A model generated the notes under the pieces. The model was not told where the DNA came from. It was given only the letters and a program-made list of their open reading frames with translations, and did no database searches. Position numbers and translations under genes: made by a program. From assembly GCA_015232575.1 (NCBI GenBank), contig JADFZL010000028.1, forward strand, positions 1 through 52,609: a stretch of 52,609 bases of DNA, written 5' to 3'. Of the stretch, positions 1 to 8,658 are shown in pieces (position 1 is the stretch's first letter; each line of letters opens with the position of its first letter). The stretch is from Candidatus Rifleibacteriota bacterium (GTDB taxonomy: Bacteria > Muiribacteriota > Ozemobacteria > Ozemobacterales > Ozemobacteraceae).

Positions 1-327
1 ATTCCAACAAGTAGAGCGAGAGTGTTCAATGGCAGGAGTGTTTTCCATGTCGCATGTTTTTAAACGGAGGATTCGCCAACTTGTCGGTGAACCTGACTCC
101 CTTCGGTCGCAGGTTACCTCCTTGTTGAACTAACCGGATGCTGAGTAACGGCTCGGCAATCGGATGTGCAATCTGAAGGTTGGATTTTACTCAAGTGGAT
201 AAATTGCCAACAGTTGGATGAGTGGGTGAATGATTATTTTCTTTATTTTTTAAATTCCCTAGCAGGTCCTATAGCAAACCCCCTGGAACAAGTTCCGGGG
301 GGCTTGCCTTAAGGAAGATCTACGAGA
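1..327. other. Intergenic stretch, no gene recognised
   Basis: No reading frame here shows a recognisable product on either strand. The stretch contains short inverted words such as AACCTG...CAGGTT around 91-116, which resemble the dispersed repeats seen elsewhere in the window. It ends in the 3' flank and probable terminator of the minus-strand repetitive gene. Its left end is cut by the window, so it may belong to a gene tail outside. Confidence 0.4.
279..302 (-). terminator. Possible rho-independent terminator of the repeat-protein gene
   Basis: A GC-rich hairpin pairs CCCCC-T-GGAAC with GTTCC-G-GGGGG across a two-base loop, about 25 bp beyond the minus-strand stop codon at 328. Read on the minus strand it is followed only by a short TTT, so the U-tract is weak. 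It is placed correctly to end transcription of that gene. Confidence 0.4.
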
Positions 328-777
328 TCAATTTCCTTCAACACCTTTTCCTTTGCCAGGAAACGTGCCATCGACACCTTTTCCCTTGCCAGGAAACGTG
401 CCATCGACGCCTTTTCCCTTGCCAGGAAACGTGCTGGTGTCAACCTCCGTTTTGGTATCAGTAAACGTGTCGCTGCCAACCTCTGTTTCGGTATCAGTAA
501 ACGTGTTGCTGGCAACCTCCGTTCCAGTAGCAGTAAACGTGTTGCTGGCAACCTCCGTTCCAGTAGCAGTAAACGTGTTGCTGGCAACCTCCGTTCCAGT
601 AGCAGTAAACGTGTTGCTGGCAACCTCCGTTCCAGTAGAAGTAAACGTGTTGCTGGCAACCTCCGTTCCAGTCCCGGTAAAAGTTGCAATGAGGTTTTCT
701 GTGTCTTGTGCATAGATGAACGAGGCTTGGCCAACCAGCATGATGGTGAAAAGAAGTAGAACATTCAAACGATTCAT
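328..777 (-). CDS. Secreted low-complexity tandem-repeat protein
   Basis: The product is 149 aa. An N-terminal signal peptide (roughly residues 1-23, ending in an A-x-A-like site before QDTEN) is followed almost entirely by repeats. There are about eight 12-residue units of the type TGTEVASNTFTA, and then 11-residue units rich in G, K and V (FPGKGKGVDGT). No enzymatic domain is visible. The ATG is preceded by GGGAG at good spacing (minus strand, around 786-790), which supports this frame. The overlapping frames at 309-764 (minus) and 353-715 (plus) are also open, but only because the 36- and 33-bp repeat units are multiples of three, and they lack a comparable start site. The protein may be a surface or structural repeat protein; its function is unknown. 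Confidence 0.6.
   Translation of the reverse strand: MNRLNVLLLFTIMLVGQASFIYAQDTENLIATFTGTGTEVASNTFTSTGTEVASNTFTATGTEVASNTFTATGTEVASNTFTATGTEVASNTFTDTETEVGSDTFTDTKTEVDTSTFPGKGKGVDGTFPGKGKGVDGTFPGKGKGVEGN
344..670. repeat. Coding tandem repeats: 33-bp units then 36-bp units
   Basis: Near-identical 36-bp units begin at 455, 491, 527, 563, 599 and 635 and end at 670. A degenerate unit lies before them. Units of 33 bp begin at 344 and 377. Adjacent 36-bp units differ at only a few bases, which points to recent expansion by slippage or unequal recombination. The array encodes most of the secreted repeat protein on the minus strand. Confidence 0.9.
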
Positions 778-1291
778 GTGTACGCTCCCTGTGAATGTGA
801 TAGAAATTTGCTTTTCCTCTCTTAAAGAGGCAGTTCTTATTAATAGCCGGAAATGGGGAAAAGGAAAATCCTTAGTTACCCTTGAAAAACCAGCGAAAAC
901 AAACCATTTTCAGGATAGCGGAACCACGCCGGTATAATTCGCTCATTTGTCAGACTCGGAAGTGTTTTCCCCAAAAAACGGCTTTTGCTGAGGGCGATTT
1001 CCGAACACTCATTAGTGCTTCTCCTTGAAAATTTGGTAGTGTACAAGACTAACGACGGGAACTGGAAACATGCATCATTCACAGAGAGTCCAAGTATGTT
1101 CTGGCATGGGAAAAAACACCAATTAAAACAAAAGCGAACAATACTTTCATTTTCTGTCCTCCAAACTTTCCTTTAAGTTTAACTAATATCCGACATTCCG
1201 CGAAAAAAATCAAAAAATTCTATTTTTCAAAAAGTGCAATAGGGGATTCTGCTATACTCATGGTGATGCTGCAAAACTGTGTTAAAACTCT
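778..1291. other. Gap with only short, decayed-looking frames
   Basis: No full gene was found in these 514 bases. On the minus strand, two very short frames each follow a good ribosome-binding site: one at 1079-1150, and one of about 20 codons starting near 1015 after AAGGAG. Their order (signal peptide, stop, further coding-like sequence) suggests a small exported protein gene broken by frameshifts. A TATACT box near 1253 could serve the following plus-strand frame. Confidence 0.35.
1079..1150 (-). CDS. Signal-peptide-like 23-aa frame, perhaps a broken exported protein
   Basis: The frame encodes 23 residues beginning MKVLFAFVLIGVFSHA, which looks like a complete export signal. The ATG follows a strong GGAGG site on the minus strand (around 1155-1160). 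It stops at once after the signal, and another coding-like frame continues downstream. A frameshifted gene is therefore more likely than a functional micropeptide, but neither can be excluded from sequence alone. Confidence 0.3.
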   Translation of the reverse strand: MKVLFAFVLIGVFSHARTYLDSL

Positions 1292-1546
1292 ATGAGCAAA
1301 TACCAAAAAGCGATGTTTGTAACAGCACTGATTATTTCTATACCGTCAATGTTTCTTTTTGCTGTCTGGTTTTGGCTATCTCCGGTCAAAAATCATGGAA
1401 TTGACAGGTCCTCAGATATGAGAGTTGAGTCTTTTTGTTCCTCGGCATGGCAGGGCTGTAAATGGGTCTTCGGGCCAGTAGTGCTTTGGATAATCTGCTC
1501 GCATGCTTTTTCTTATTTCAGGGTAAACGGTTTTAAAAAAGTTTGA
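1292..1546 (+). CDS. Doubtful 84-aa membrane protein overlapping the hrpB 3' end
   Basis: The first 40 residues form a credible transmembrane helix (MFVTALIISIPSMFLFAVW) and lie outside any other gene. The second half is antisense to the conserved C-terminus of HrpB. No clear ribosome-binding site precedes the ATG. It could be a small membrane protein with an antisense tail or chance coding, and I lean towards chance. Confidence 0.2.
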   Translation: MSKYQKAMFVTALIISIPSMFLFAVWFWLSPVKNHGIDRSSDMRVESFCSSAWQGCKWVFGPVVLWIICSHAFSYFRVNGFKKV

Positions 1547-3985
1547 AAGATCTCTCGTAATTTGAATTGGCCTTGATGCGGGAGACAGAAGATGAAAAAC
1601 CAGCGGCATACGTCCGTTAAGAATCGCCGGAGATGATTTCCAGCCAAATATTTCCTGAATTCTGACAGCTATATATGGTGAATCATTCTGAGGATAATTG
1701 ATTTTTATTCTGCTTCCTGATGGAACTTGAATCTTTTCCGGCACAAGCTTTTCAAGCAGTTCTTTATGCCTGAAATCAAGGGAATCTTCAATAAATCTCT
1801 TTATCGATTTCTCTTTTAAATCTGAATAAGAACGGCAGCCATAAGCAAATTCGCGAAAATTCCCCTTAAGCCATGAAATATCGATCTGGGGAAAATTTTT
1901 AGATTCCGGACACGGTCGCAGAAGCTCTATACGTCGAAGCATGGTAATTATTTCAGAATTGCCATCCGGGTTGGAAAAAATTGAATCAATCATCTCCTTA
2001 GACAATTCTTTTGCTAAAATTTCGGAAATTTCGGAGTAATCATCTGGTTGAATTGCAATATTTGTCTCTGAAAGTACAAGGTCGCAGAACCGCCTGATCT
2101 GCCTGGCTGAAACGGTTTTCTTTTCAGCATCCCAGATAAGATTTCTGCTTTCACTTATGAGTTCAGGAAAAATTTCATTCAGCCACTTTTCTTCAACTTC
2201 GACCGCTGAACGGATGATTCCATCTCTTTCGCTTCCTGCATCGGCAGATATCGCTGCAATGATTTCACTGTTTATCATGTTACAGTCATTATGCAGTCGA
2301 AAGCCTCTTCCACCAGTCATAAGCCATGAATTATTCCTTTTTTTTGCAACTCTGTCCGGAAAACCTGCAAGAACAGCCTTTTTAATCAATTTCCGATCAT
2401 AATTCCTGCCACTGTGAAAGTGCAAGTTAGAATTATGATTATCGTTTCCAGAAACGCTTAACGATTGGTAAATCTGAAAAAGTTGATCAGCCACTTTTCT
2501 GACATTTTCGAGTATCTTTTTATCAATTGGAAATACTGAATTGGAAATGTCTTTTTCTGAATTCCCAACTATTTCAAGACGGTCACAGATATCTGCTTGT
2601 ACAACATCACGATTTCTCTGAATGAAATCTCTCTCTGAAATAATAGCTGCAACTCGGCAGCCGGCAAGCGGAATGCCTGATTCAACCGCATTTATTACAA
2701 CAGCAGCAAGCCTTGGAGAAAGCGGAAATTTAATCAACTGACGTCCTTTTGCCGTTATATTACCTTTACGATCTATTGCCTTCAGCATAAGAAGCAAATT
2801 CAAAGCCGATTTAACTGATATTTCAGAAGGTTTCTGAAGCCATTCAATCATTTCTGGATCAGGCTTTCCCCATGCCGACAGTTCCAGTAATACTCCGGAA
2901 AGATCAGCCCTGAGAATTTCAGGTTGTGTTTCTGCATCCATTTCATTATGTTCAGGCTGTGACCAGAGTCTGAATACCTTTCCCGGAGAAGTTCTTGAAG
3001 CTCTTCCTGCACGCTGGTCTGCGCTTGCCCGACTGATGCGCCTGTATTCAAGTCGCTCAATTCCGGTATTCTGATCATAACGCATTTGCCTGCACAACCC
3101 TGAATCGACAACTCTGTTTATTCCATCGATTGTAAGAGAAGTTTCAGCAATATTTGTTGCCAGAACAATTTTACGCAAATTCTGCGGAAGAATCGCCATT
3201 TCCTGCTCTCTGAAAGGCATTGCGCCATAAAGAGGCATAATAAGCATTTTCTGTGTTTCCGAAAAAGTCTTCAAAAGGGACATGGTCGAAAATATTTCAG
3301 CTTCACCCGGCAGAAAAGATAAAATTCCATTTGCTTCTCTGTCTGTTCGCAGTATTTCTATTATTGTACTGCATACTACACGAGGTACCTCTGATAGCAC
3401 AGGCGAAGGCTGCCAGAAAAATTCTGTTGAATACTGCGGTGATGATATTTCATAGACAGTAGAACCGCCCAGATACTTCGAAACAGGCATCGGATCAAAA
3501 GTAGCTGACATCACAACTATTTTCAGATCAGGTCTTACGGTCTGCTGAATTTCTCTTATCAGAGCAAGCGAAATTTCGGAATGCAGGTTCCGTTCATGAA
3601 ATTCATCAAAAATCACGCATGCAGCATCATCAAGATATGGATCATTCTGAAGGCGTCTCAACAATAGACCTTCAGTTAATATTTCCAGTTTTGTCGCTGA
3701 ACATGATTTCTTTTCAAAACGAATCTGATAACCAACTGTCTTCCCAACATCGTTACCAATAAGCGCTGCCATTCTGCATGCAGCAGCCTTCGCCGCAAGT
3801 CTGCGCGGTTCAAGCATAATAATTTTCTTTCCTGAAAGCCACGCTGAATCAAGCATTGAAATGGGAAATACAGTTGTTTTCCCCGCACCCGGACTTGCGA
3901 CAAGAACAAGCGAACTGCTTTCAGAAATTTTCTTATTCAGCGCCGGAAGATGCGTTGTAACGGGCAACATATTCGGTTGTGTCAT
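1412..3985 (-). CDS. hrpB: ATP-dependent RNA helicase HrpB (DEAH family)
   Basis: This is a superfamily 2 helicase of 857 aa, close to the length of known HrpB proteins. In order it shows motif I SPGAGKTT, motif II DEFH (DEFHERN), motif III SAT, motif Ia-type PRRLAA, motif V TNIAETSLT and motif VI QRAGRASR. These are followed by the helicase-associated region and the HrpB-type tail, with YWPEDP and a final TKR. The start is placed at the internal ATG (MTQPNMLPVTTHL). An upstream in-frame start at 4039 would translate into a repeat element and the family does not need it. HrpB proteins are cytosolic DEAH helicases thought to act on RNA. The gene stands alone between the repeat element and the doubtful small frame. 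Confidence 0.93.
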   Translation of the reverse strand: MTQPNMLPVTTHLPALNKKISESSSLVLVASPGAGKTTVFPISMLDSAWLSGKKIIMLEPRRLAAKAAACRMAALIGNDVGKTVGYQIRFEKKSCSATKLEILTEGLLLRRLQNDPYLDDAACVIFDEFHERNLHSEISLALIREIQQTVRPDLKIVVMSATFDPMPVSKYLGGSTVYEISSPQYSTEFFWQPSPVLSEVPRVVCSTIIEILRTDREANGILSFLPGEAEIFSTMSLLKTFSETQKMLIMPLYGAMPFREQEMAILPQNLRKIVLATNIAETSLTIDGINRVVDSGLCRQMRYDQNTGIERLEYRRISRASADQRAGRASRTSPGKVFRLWSQPEHNEMDAETQPEILRADLSGVLLELSAWGKPDPEMIEWLQKPSEISVKSALNLLLMLKAIDRKGNITAKGRQLIKFPLSPRLAAVVINAVESGIPLAGCRVAAIISERDFIQRNRDVVQADICDRLEIVGNSEKDISNSVFPIDKKILENVRKVADQLFQIYQSLSVSGNDNHNSNLHFHSGRNYDRKLIKKAVLAGFPDRVAKKRNNSWLMTGGRGFRLHNDCNMINSEIIAAISADAGSERDGIIRSAVEVEEKWLNEIFPELISESRNLIWDAEKKTVSARQIRRFCDLVLSETNIAIQPDDYSEISEILAKELSKEMIDSIFSNPDGNSEIITMLRRIELLRPCPESKNFPQIDISWLKGNFREFAYGCRSYSDLKEKSIKRFIEDSLDFRHKELLEKLVPEKIQVPSGSRIKINYPQNDSPYIAVRIQEIFGWKSSPAILNGRMPLVFHLLSPASRPIQITRDLSNFFKTVYPEIRKSMRADYPKHYWPEDPFTALPCRGTKRLNSHI

Positions 3986-4022
3986 ACGATAACTTTTGGT
4001 TACTCCCCATATTAATACGTTT

Positions 4023-4099
4023 GTAGGGGCGCAATTCATTGCGCCCGAAATAAAACAGTGATTTGTTGTTCAAGCGGTCGCGATAAATCGCGCCCCTAC
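4023..4099. repeat. Dispersed palindromic element, GTAGGGGCG type
   Basis: This 77-bp element has terminal inverted repeats (GTAGGGGCG... and ...CGCCCCTAC). It carries two internal small palindromes, GCGCAATTCATTGCGC and GCGATAAATCGC. It has no coding capacity and looks like a REP- or MITE-type unit. A diverged half copy lies at 34641-34678, so the family is mobile or has been mobile. It sits directly upstream of hrpB. Confidence 0.75.
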
Positions 4100-4216
4100 G
4101 GGTAAAAACAACAATGATACGCTTATTTACTTGAATTCAGTATTGTGCAAAAAGATATTTATTCCAGCAACCATTCGTATCATTGAAAAAATAATGTTTT
4201 CAATACCTTGTCTCAT

Positions 4217-4255
4217 GTCATTTCGACCGAAAGGAGAAATTCTTCAGAATGACAC
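4217..4255. repeat. Short copy of the GTCATTTCGACC dispersed repeat
   Basis: The copy starts GTCATTTCGACC, continues with AAAGGAGAAAT and closes with AATGAC, forming imperfect inverted ends. The same words recur at 22341-22370, 29751-29847, 42063-42148 and 43244-43306. Confidence 0.7.
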
Positions 4256-4283
4256 CAGCCAATATTCGGGAGACAATGGAAAC

Positions 4284-5414
4284 TCACAAAAGCCTTGCTG
4301 CCGAAAGAAATGGGAGAGTTGCGACAAAATCATCTTCGTTGTCATACAAAATCAGAGAAGTTTTTTTGAACTTTTCAATTGCAGCAGCCAGAACGGCAGA
4401 CGCCTCGTCTTCACGGTTCAGCTCTTTGAGAGCTCTGACTTTATATAATTCAACATGCGGCGCAAAGTGTCCGTTTGAAAAATACTTCTCATAGTCTTCG
4501 ATCAGCACAAGCGCACGTTCAAAATTTTTCTGTTTATCAAGCCTGATACGTATCATATTTATATATACGTCTTCGCTCCAGATATTTCCAGACGAATAAT
4601 TTTCTATAAACTTTTCATATTCAATCATTGCTTCATCGTGTTTTTTCATTCTGCGGTCGATTATCCATGAGCATCTGTATTCAATTGTGTCAAGATATTC
4701 ATATTGAGGATATTTCTTTTTTATCTGACGAAACATTTCCAGGGCGATTTCCGGATGGATCATTGATGAAAGCTGAATCTGTGCTTTCATATACAGAATT
4801 GTCTCGGGTCTGAAAAATATTACCCAGCCGCCAACAGACAATAGAAGAGCAAAACAGGCATAAAAAGCCAGCCTGTTGAGCCTGATAGTATGAGTCGTTA
4901 CAGATTTGGAATTTTCATCTTCAGCTGTCATTTTTTCAAAATTGTTGAGAGTTTTCTGAATGATTTTTCTGATAAGAACTATTGTGGCTGCAATTATTGA
5001 AAAAAGAACATAAATTGAAAATGCACTTATTACTGTTGAAAAAAATGCTGTTACACATTTTGCGTTAAGCTGAAGAGCTGAAGACCAGAAAGCTCTTCCA
5101 TACACTTTCGGAACTGCAACAATAAGAATCAGAAAGAATGAATATGCGAAAACAAGCATAGACAAAGGATGTGCCCAGAGAATTACTCCGGGATAATTCC
5201 ATTTCAGTTTTTTCAATACAGCTTCTGATGAGATAATTGCAAACTGCGAAATGGCTGCAAGAATGGCTATGAACAGAAGAATAAGCATTCTCGGACGTTC
5301 AAGCAATAAAAGCCAGGTTGTATTGAAAAGCATCTGAAATATTACAACCGTAAAAAATATTCCCAAACCACGCAACACCGGATTATTTTGAAAAAGCTCG
5401 GACGAAACTGTCAC
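4284..5414 (-). CDS. Polytopic membrane protein with TPR-like C-terminal domain
   Basis: The product is 376 aa and starts at a GTG preceded by GAGG at 6-nt spacing. Five hydrophobic segments are visible at about residues 15-35, 41-62, 78-105, 125-150 and 185-205; the first four are reminiscent of a Yip1-type membrane domain. The C-terminal 150 residues are helical with paired Tyr/Leu spacing typical of tetratricopeptide-like repeats (for example around EMFRQIKKKYPQYEYLDT and ALVLIEDYEKYF). A likely role is a membrane-anchored protein-interaction scaffold. I cannot assign a specific family. It lies downstream of no obvious partner and converges with nothing. Confidence 0.65.
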   Translation of the reverse strand: MTVSSELFQNNPVLRGLGIFFTVVIFQMLFNTTWLLLLERPRMLILLFIAILAAISQFAIISSEAVLKKLKWNYPGVILWAHPLSMLVFAYSFFLILIVAVPKVYGRAFWSSALQLNAKCVTAFFSTVISAFSIYVLFSIIAATIVLIRKIIQKTLNNFEKMTAEDENSKSVTTHTIRLNRLAFYACFALLLSVGGWVIFFRPETILYMKAQIQLSSMIHPEIALEMFRQIKKKYPQYEYLDTIEYRCSWIIDRRMKKHDEAMIEYEKFIENYSSGNIWSEDVYINMIRIRLDKQKNFERALVLIEDYEKYFSNGHFAPHVELYKVRALKELNREDEASAVLAAAIEKFKKTSLILYDNEDDFVATLPFLSAARLL

Positions 5415-5726
5415 TTTTCACCTCTGACACTGATGCCTCTGAATTTCTTTTAAAATTCCCTGTAATCGGTATATGGTAACATATTTTTTTTCTAATGTCG
5501 CAGATTATTCAAACTCACATTAAAGAGAAACTGATTTTCAACCACGGAATGACACGGAATTATCTTTGATGTATTAGTAATTGTCAAGTCCGTGAATAGA
5601 ACCTTTGCGGGCAAGTCTCAGCGACGTTGAATGTTCAGGGATATTGTGCTATATTAAAATCAGTTACGATATATCAAAGATAGCTTAATACAAGATTTAA
5701 TCAAGGAAACAATAAGGGACAGGCAC
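5415..5726. other. Intergenic region with one dispersed repeat
   Basis: A copy of the AACCACGGAA...CACGGAA repeat family lies at 5528-5560. The rest is AT-rich and probably holds the promoters of the divergent genes on either side. An AAGGGACA ribosome-binding site lies just before the plus-strand ATG at 5727. Confidence 0.55.
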
Positions 5727-6818
5727 ATGAATAAAGTCAGTTTTATCAAAAAACATTCTGTTTATATATTTTTTGTAATGATTATTCTTTTACTCACCAG
5801 CCAAGTTCAACTTAAGGCAGTTGGTTTCACGGGAAACTCATTTCCAGATATTTCTGAAGATCTCGAGGAATGCAGAAATGATCTTTTAAAGGGCGAAAAT
5901 GTTAATCTTCTGGAAATTCAGGATAAACTGAATCGCATTTCAGAAAAACTTGAATCATCGAAAATGGCCGATTATGTGAAACCTCTTTTTTCTGACACAG
6001 CAGAAGCACTTGCCAAACTGAAGTTCGAAGTAGCACAGAGAAACAATTCCTCAATTGGAAAAAGTTTTTCTGATGCAATTGAAAAAATTAAAAACATAAA
6101 AAAACAGTGCTCATGGATAATAAAACCAGCTCAGCCGATGAGTGAGGCAGAGAATGTCTGTCCGGCACAGCCCTGCAAAGGCGAACCCGGTTACGGCAAA
6201 GACTGGCTTGTATTTCCGCCATCTCAATCAGCCCCTGGAAAATCGAAACTTCAGCCAACAGGTTTTATCTTCTATCCCGGAGGGCTCGTCGATCCACGCG
6301 CTTATTCAGTTTCTGCAAGAGCAATCGCTGCAGAGGGCTTTCTGGTCGTAATTCCGAAAATGCCATCCAACCTTGCAGTAATGGGAATCAATAAAGCAAA
6401 TCAAATAATGCTCGAATTCCCTGAAATAAGAAGATGGGTCATTGGCGGACACTCGCTCGGCGGCGCTATGGCTGCAAAATATACAGGCAAAAACCCTGGA
6501 AAAATCCATGGACTTGCCCTCTGGGCTGCGTACCCTTCATGCAGCGATGACCTTTCCAAGCTTTCAATTCCGGCTCTTACAATTTATGGCACAAATGATC
6601 TTATTGCAAAGCAGAAAAAACTGAACGAAAGTATGGTTCTTATGCCTGCTGATTCTTCCCGTATCGTTCTGATCGGAGCAAACCACGGACAATTTGGCTT
6701 TTACGGCGTTCATCCGGGCGATGGCCGCGCATTAATGTCAAGACATGAACAAACTGAAAAAACGGTATTTCATACAGTAAAACTTCTGAGAAAAGTTGCC
6801 CTTCAACCATGGCCATAA
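5727..6818 (+). CDS. Exported alpha/beta hydrolase
   Basis: The product is 363 aa. A signal peptide or N-terminal anchor (residues about 10-32) is followed by a helical charged region and, from about residue 150, an alpha/beta-hydrolase domain. The catalytic triad is readable: Ser243 in the nucleophile elbow GGHSLGG, Asp291 in GTNDLI and His320 in ANHGQFG. A GG-containing loop (YPGGLVD, around residue 190) could form the oxyanion hole. This fits the small dienelactone-hydrolase/PF12695-like families acting on esters, but the substrate is unknown. The N-terminal about 100 residues are not part of that fold. It heads a co-directional run of exported proteins. Confidence 0.8.
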   Translation: MNKVSFIKKHSVYIFFVMIILLLTSQVQLKAVGFTGNSFPDISEDLEECRNDLLKGENVNLLEIQDKLNRISEKLESSKMADYVKPLFSDTAEALAKLKFEVAQRNNSSIGKSFSDAIEKIKNIKKQCSWIIKPAQPMSEAENVCPAQPCKGEPGYGKDWLVFPPSQSAPGKSKLQPTGFIFYPGGLVDPRAYSVSARAIAAEGFLVVIPKMPSNLAVMGINKANQIMLEFPEIRRWVIGGHSLGGAMAAKYTGKNPGKIHGLALWAAYPSCSDDLSKLSIPALTIYGTNDLIAKQKKLNESMVLMPADSSRIVLIGANHGQFGFYGVHPGDGRALMSRHEQTEKTVFHTVKLLRKVALQPWP

Positions 6819-6871
6819 GAACAATAAAGTTAATGAGTACAGCAAAAAAACATACGCATATTTTCAATCCC

Positions 6872-6924
6872 GTAGACGCGGAATCTTGCCGCGTTTATTC
6901 GAAGCGGTTGGAAACCGCTTCTAC
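6872..6924. repeat. REP-like element, GTAGACGCGG / CCGCTTCTAC
   Basis: The element has inverted ends (GTAGACGCGG and CCGCTTCTAC) around two internal palindromes (CGCGGAATCTTGCCGCG and AAGCGGTTGGAAACCGCTT). It lies inside the 5' extension of the next reading frame. That is why the next gene is given a start downstream of it. Confidence 0.7.
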
Positions 6925-7036
6925 TTTTTCTTTTCACCATTTATTTAGTGGATCCAAAAATACCAGCTCAAAAGGACACAACAGCAGGTCGTCTGACTAT
7001 ACATCAGCCCCCAGTCACGATAAAACAGTGACAAAT

Positions 7037-8623
7037 ATGATCCTCACCCGGTCCCTAGACACAATACGCACCTGTTATTGCAATTTGCAGTTTTCGGGAA
7101 TTCTTTTCGCAGTGATTCTCTTATTTGCATCGCTATCAACCGGCTATTGTGAAACCTATGACTGTCATCCGAGAAAGCCGCGCAAACCGGTAAAAACAAG
7201 ATTAAAAATCGACAAACTGAATGAAACAGATCTTAATATAACGCTTTCAGAAACCCCTGTCAGACTGAAACCTCTTCTTACAATAAATTCCGGAACTATT
7301 CCGGAAGAGGCCACTGATTCAGTATTTACAGCCAGGTTTTTTTCAAGTATCGGTGTAAGGAAAATTCACACAGCCAACCTTTTCGGAAACTTCGACATTT
7401 ACAAGATGTATCCATCAGCATCTTCAGACCCGCTTGATTCTGATTCATATAACTTTTCTGAAAGTGACAAAATTTTCAGATTTATTTCTGACAACGGATT
7501 TGAACCACTTTTCTGGCTTGGTAATTCATTCGGAAGATTGGCAATTCCATCTCTGATGACAGAACGGAAAAACCTTATTGAAGCCTGCGTCGAGGTTATT
7601 CGACACTTCCGCGAAGGAAAATACAATGGATTCAGAATTCCGTTCAAAAGTGTTGAAATCTGGCGGGAACCAGACGCTGAGGAATACTGGCCCGGATATT
7701 TTACTGATTTCAAAAGCTTCTTTCTCACACTTCTGAAGCGCTTGCAGGGAGCTTTTCCCGACATTGGATTCGGCGGACCAGGGTTTTATGTTAAGAATCC
7801 ATCTGACAGAAAATTGAATAATCGAATCAGAGAATTTCTGCGCTATTTAAAGAAAAATAATACAAAGCTGGATTTCTTTTCCTGGCAATGTTTTCCTGAT
7901 CACCCGATTGACCTTTTCAAAAAATGCCGTATGATAGAATCAATTCTCAAATCTGAAAATCTCCAGGATATGAAAACCACTCTCAGCGCCTGGAGCATTC
8001 CGGAAATTGGCGATGCCGGAAAACTGAGCGGTCATTTCCGTGCAGCAATGTTAACAGCCTGCTGGGCTATTCTTCAGGATACTTCAGTCAACGACGCAGT
8101 TCTCCTCCGCGGAACTGAAAAAGAAGAGGATTTTCCAAAAAAATACGATTTACTGGACAGTAACAGATCGCCAGAAACTCTTTCCGTCGCTTATGCATTT
8201 TTTTCGCTCGTTTCAGAATGCACAAATAGAATGGCCATCTCGGTAGAACCTTTAAGCACAAATTCTCCTATTGATTCACTTTCAGCAGTACCTCTCGGAA
8301 CAACATCTGTACAACTTTTTAGACCCAGAGAAACTGATTATATCAACTCAATGAAAATGAACGAAGGATGCAAGCTGAAGCCTCTCTGGATGGTTGCAGC
8401 GGAAGACAGAAAATCTGGTCTTGTTAGGCTTCTCATCGCAAACCTTGGTGAACAGAGCTTCAATTGCAATTTAATGGTAACAAAGTTCATAAACTCCCGC
8501 CCAACAACCCTGAAAATCAGAGAACTAGCCGCAGAATCAATGCTCATAAAAACCCAGGCTCTCAACGAACCAGTTTTCCAAATAAACCCAGTAAGCATTA
8601 TGCTCGTTGATATTGAGAAATAA
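7037..8623 (+). CDS. Exported GH39-like glycoside hydrolase family protein, nucleophile position altered
   Basis: The product is 528 aa from the ATG that directly precedes the signal peptide (MILTRSLDT, hydrophobic to about residue 43). The frame is open further upstream, but that part is a repeat element. The body looks like a TIM-barrel glycosidase related to GH39/clan A. It has a WREPDAEEYWPG segment with Glu211 where GH39 has its acid/base NEP motif, then FGGPG and a C-terminal beta-rich region. The segment that should carry the nucleophile (TEW in GH39) reads LSAW, with Ala318 in place of Glu. If the alignment is right, the protein may bind sugars without cleaving them, or it may use Glu from the nearby IPE. 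It is followed after 35 bp by the transglutaminase pair. Confidence 0.55.
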   Translation: MILTRSLDTIRTCYCNLQFSGILFAVILLFASLSTGYCETYDCHPRKPRKPVKTRLKIDKLNETDLNITLSETPVRLKPLLTINSGTIPEEATDSVFTARFFSSIGVRKIHTANLFGNFDIYKMYPSASSDPLDSDSYNFSESDKIFRFISDNGFEPLFWLGNSFGRLAIPSLMTERKNLIEACVEVIRHFREGKYNGFRIPFKSVEIWREPDAEEYWPGYFTDFKSFFLTLLKRLQGAFPDIGFGGPGFYVKNPSDRKLNNRIREFLRYLKKNNTKLDFFSWQCFPDHPIDLFKKCRMIESILKSENLQDMKTTLSAWSIPEIGDAGKLSGHFRAAMLTACWAILQDTSVNDAVLLRGTEKEEDFPKKYDLLDSNRSPETLSVAYAFFSLVSECTNRMAISVEPLSTNSPIDSLSAVPLGTTSVQLFRPRETDYINSMKMNEGCKLKPLWMVAAEDRKSGLVRLLIANLGEQSFNCNLMVTKFINSRPTTLKIRELAAESMLIKTQALNEPVFQINPVSIMLVDIEK

Positions 8624-8658
8624 AGGTATTCCAAAATTCTTTTTATGGAGGGCAACAG

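Noticed and set aside
455..670. CRISPR array from the regular 36-bp period
   Set aside because: The units are directly adjacent with no spacers and encode a protein repeat.
309..764. Alternative frame through the tandem repeats (LERRLPATRLLL repeats)
   Set aside because: It is open only because of the repeat unit length, has no good ribosome-binding site and no signal peptide. The frame starting at 777 has both.
3986..4039. Longer HrpB start at 4039
   Set aside because: The added 18 residues come from the edge of a repeat element and do not belong to the HrpB family.
6809..7036. N-terminal extension of the GH39-like protein
   Set aside because: The frame is open, but the extension translates a palindromic repeat element and lacks a ribosome-binding site. 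The signal peptide begins at the ATG at 7037.
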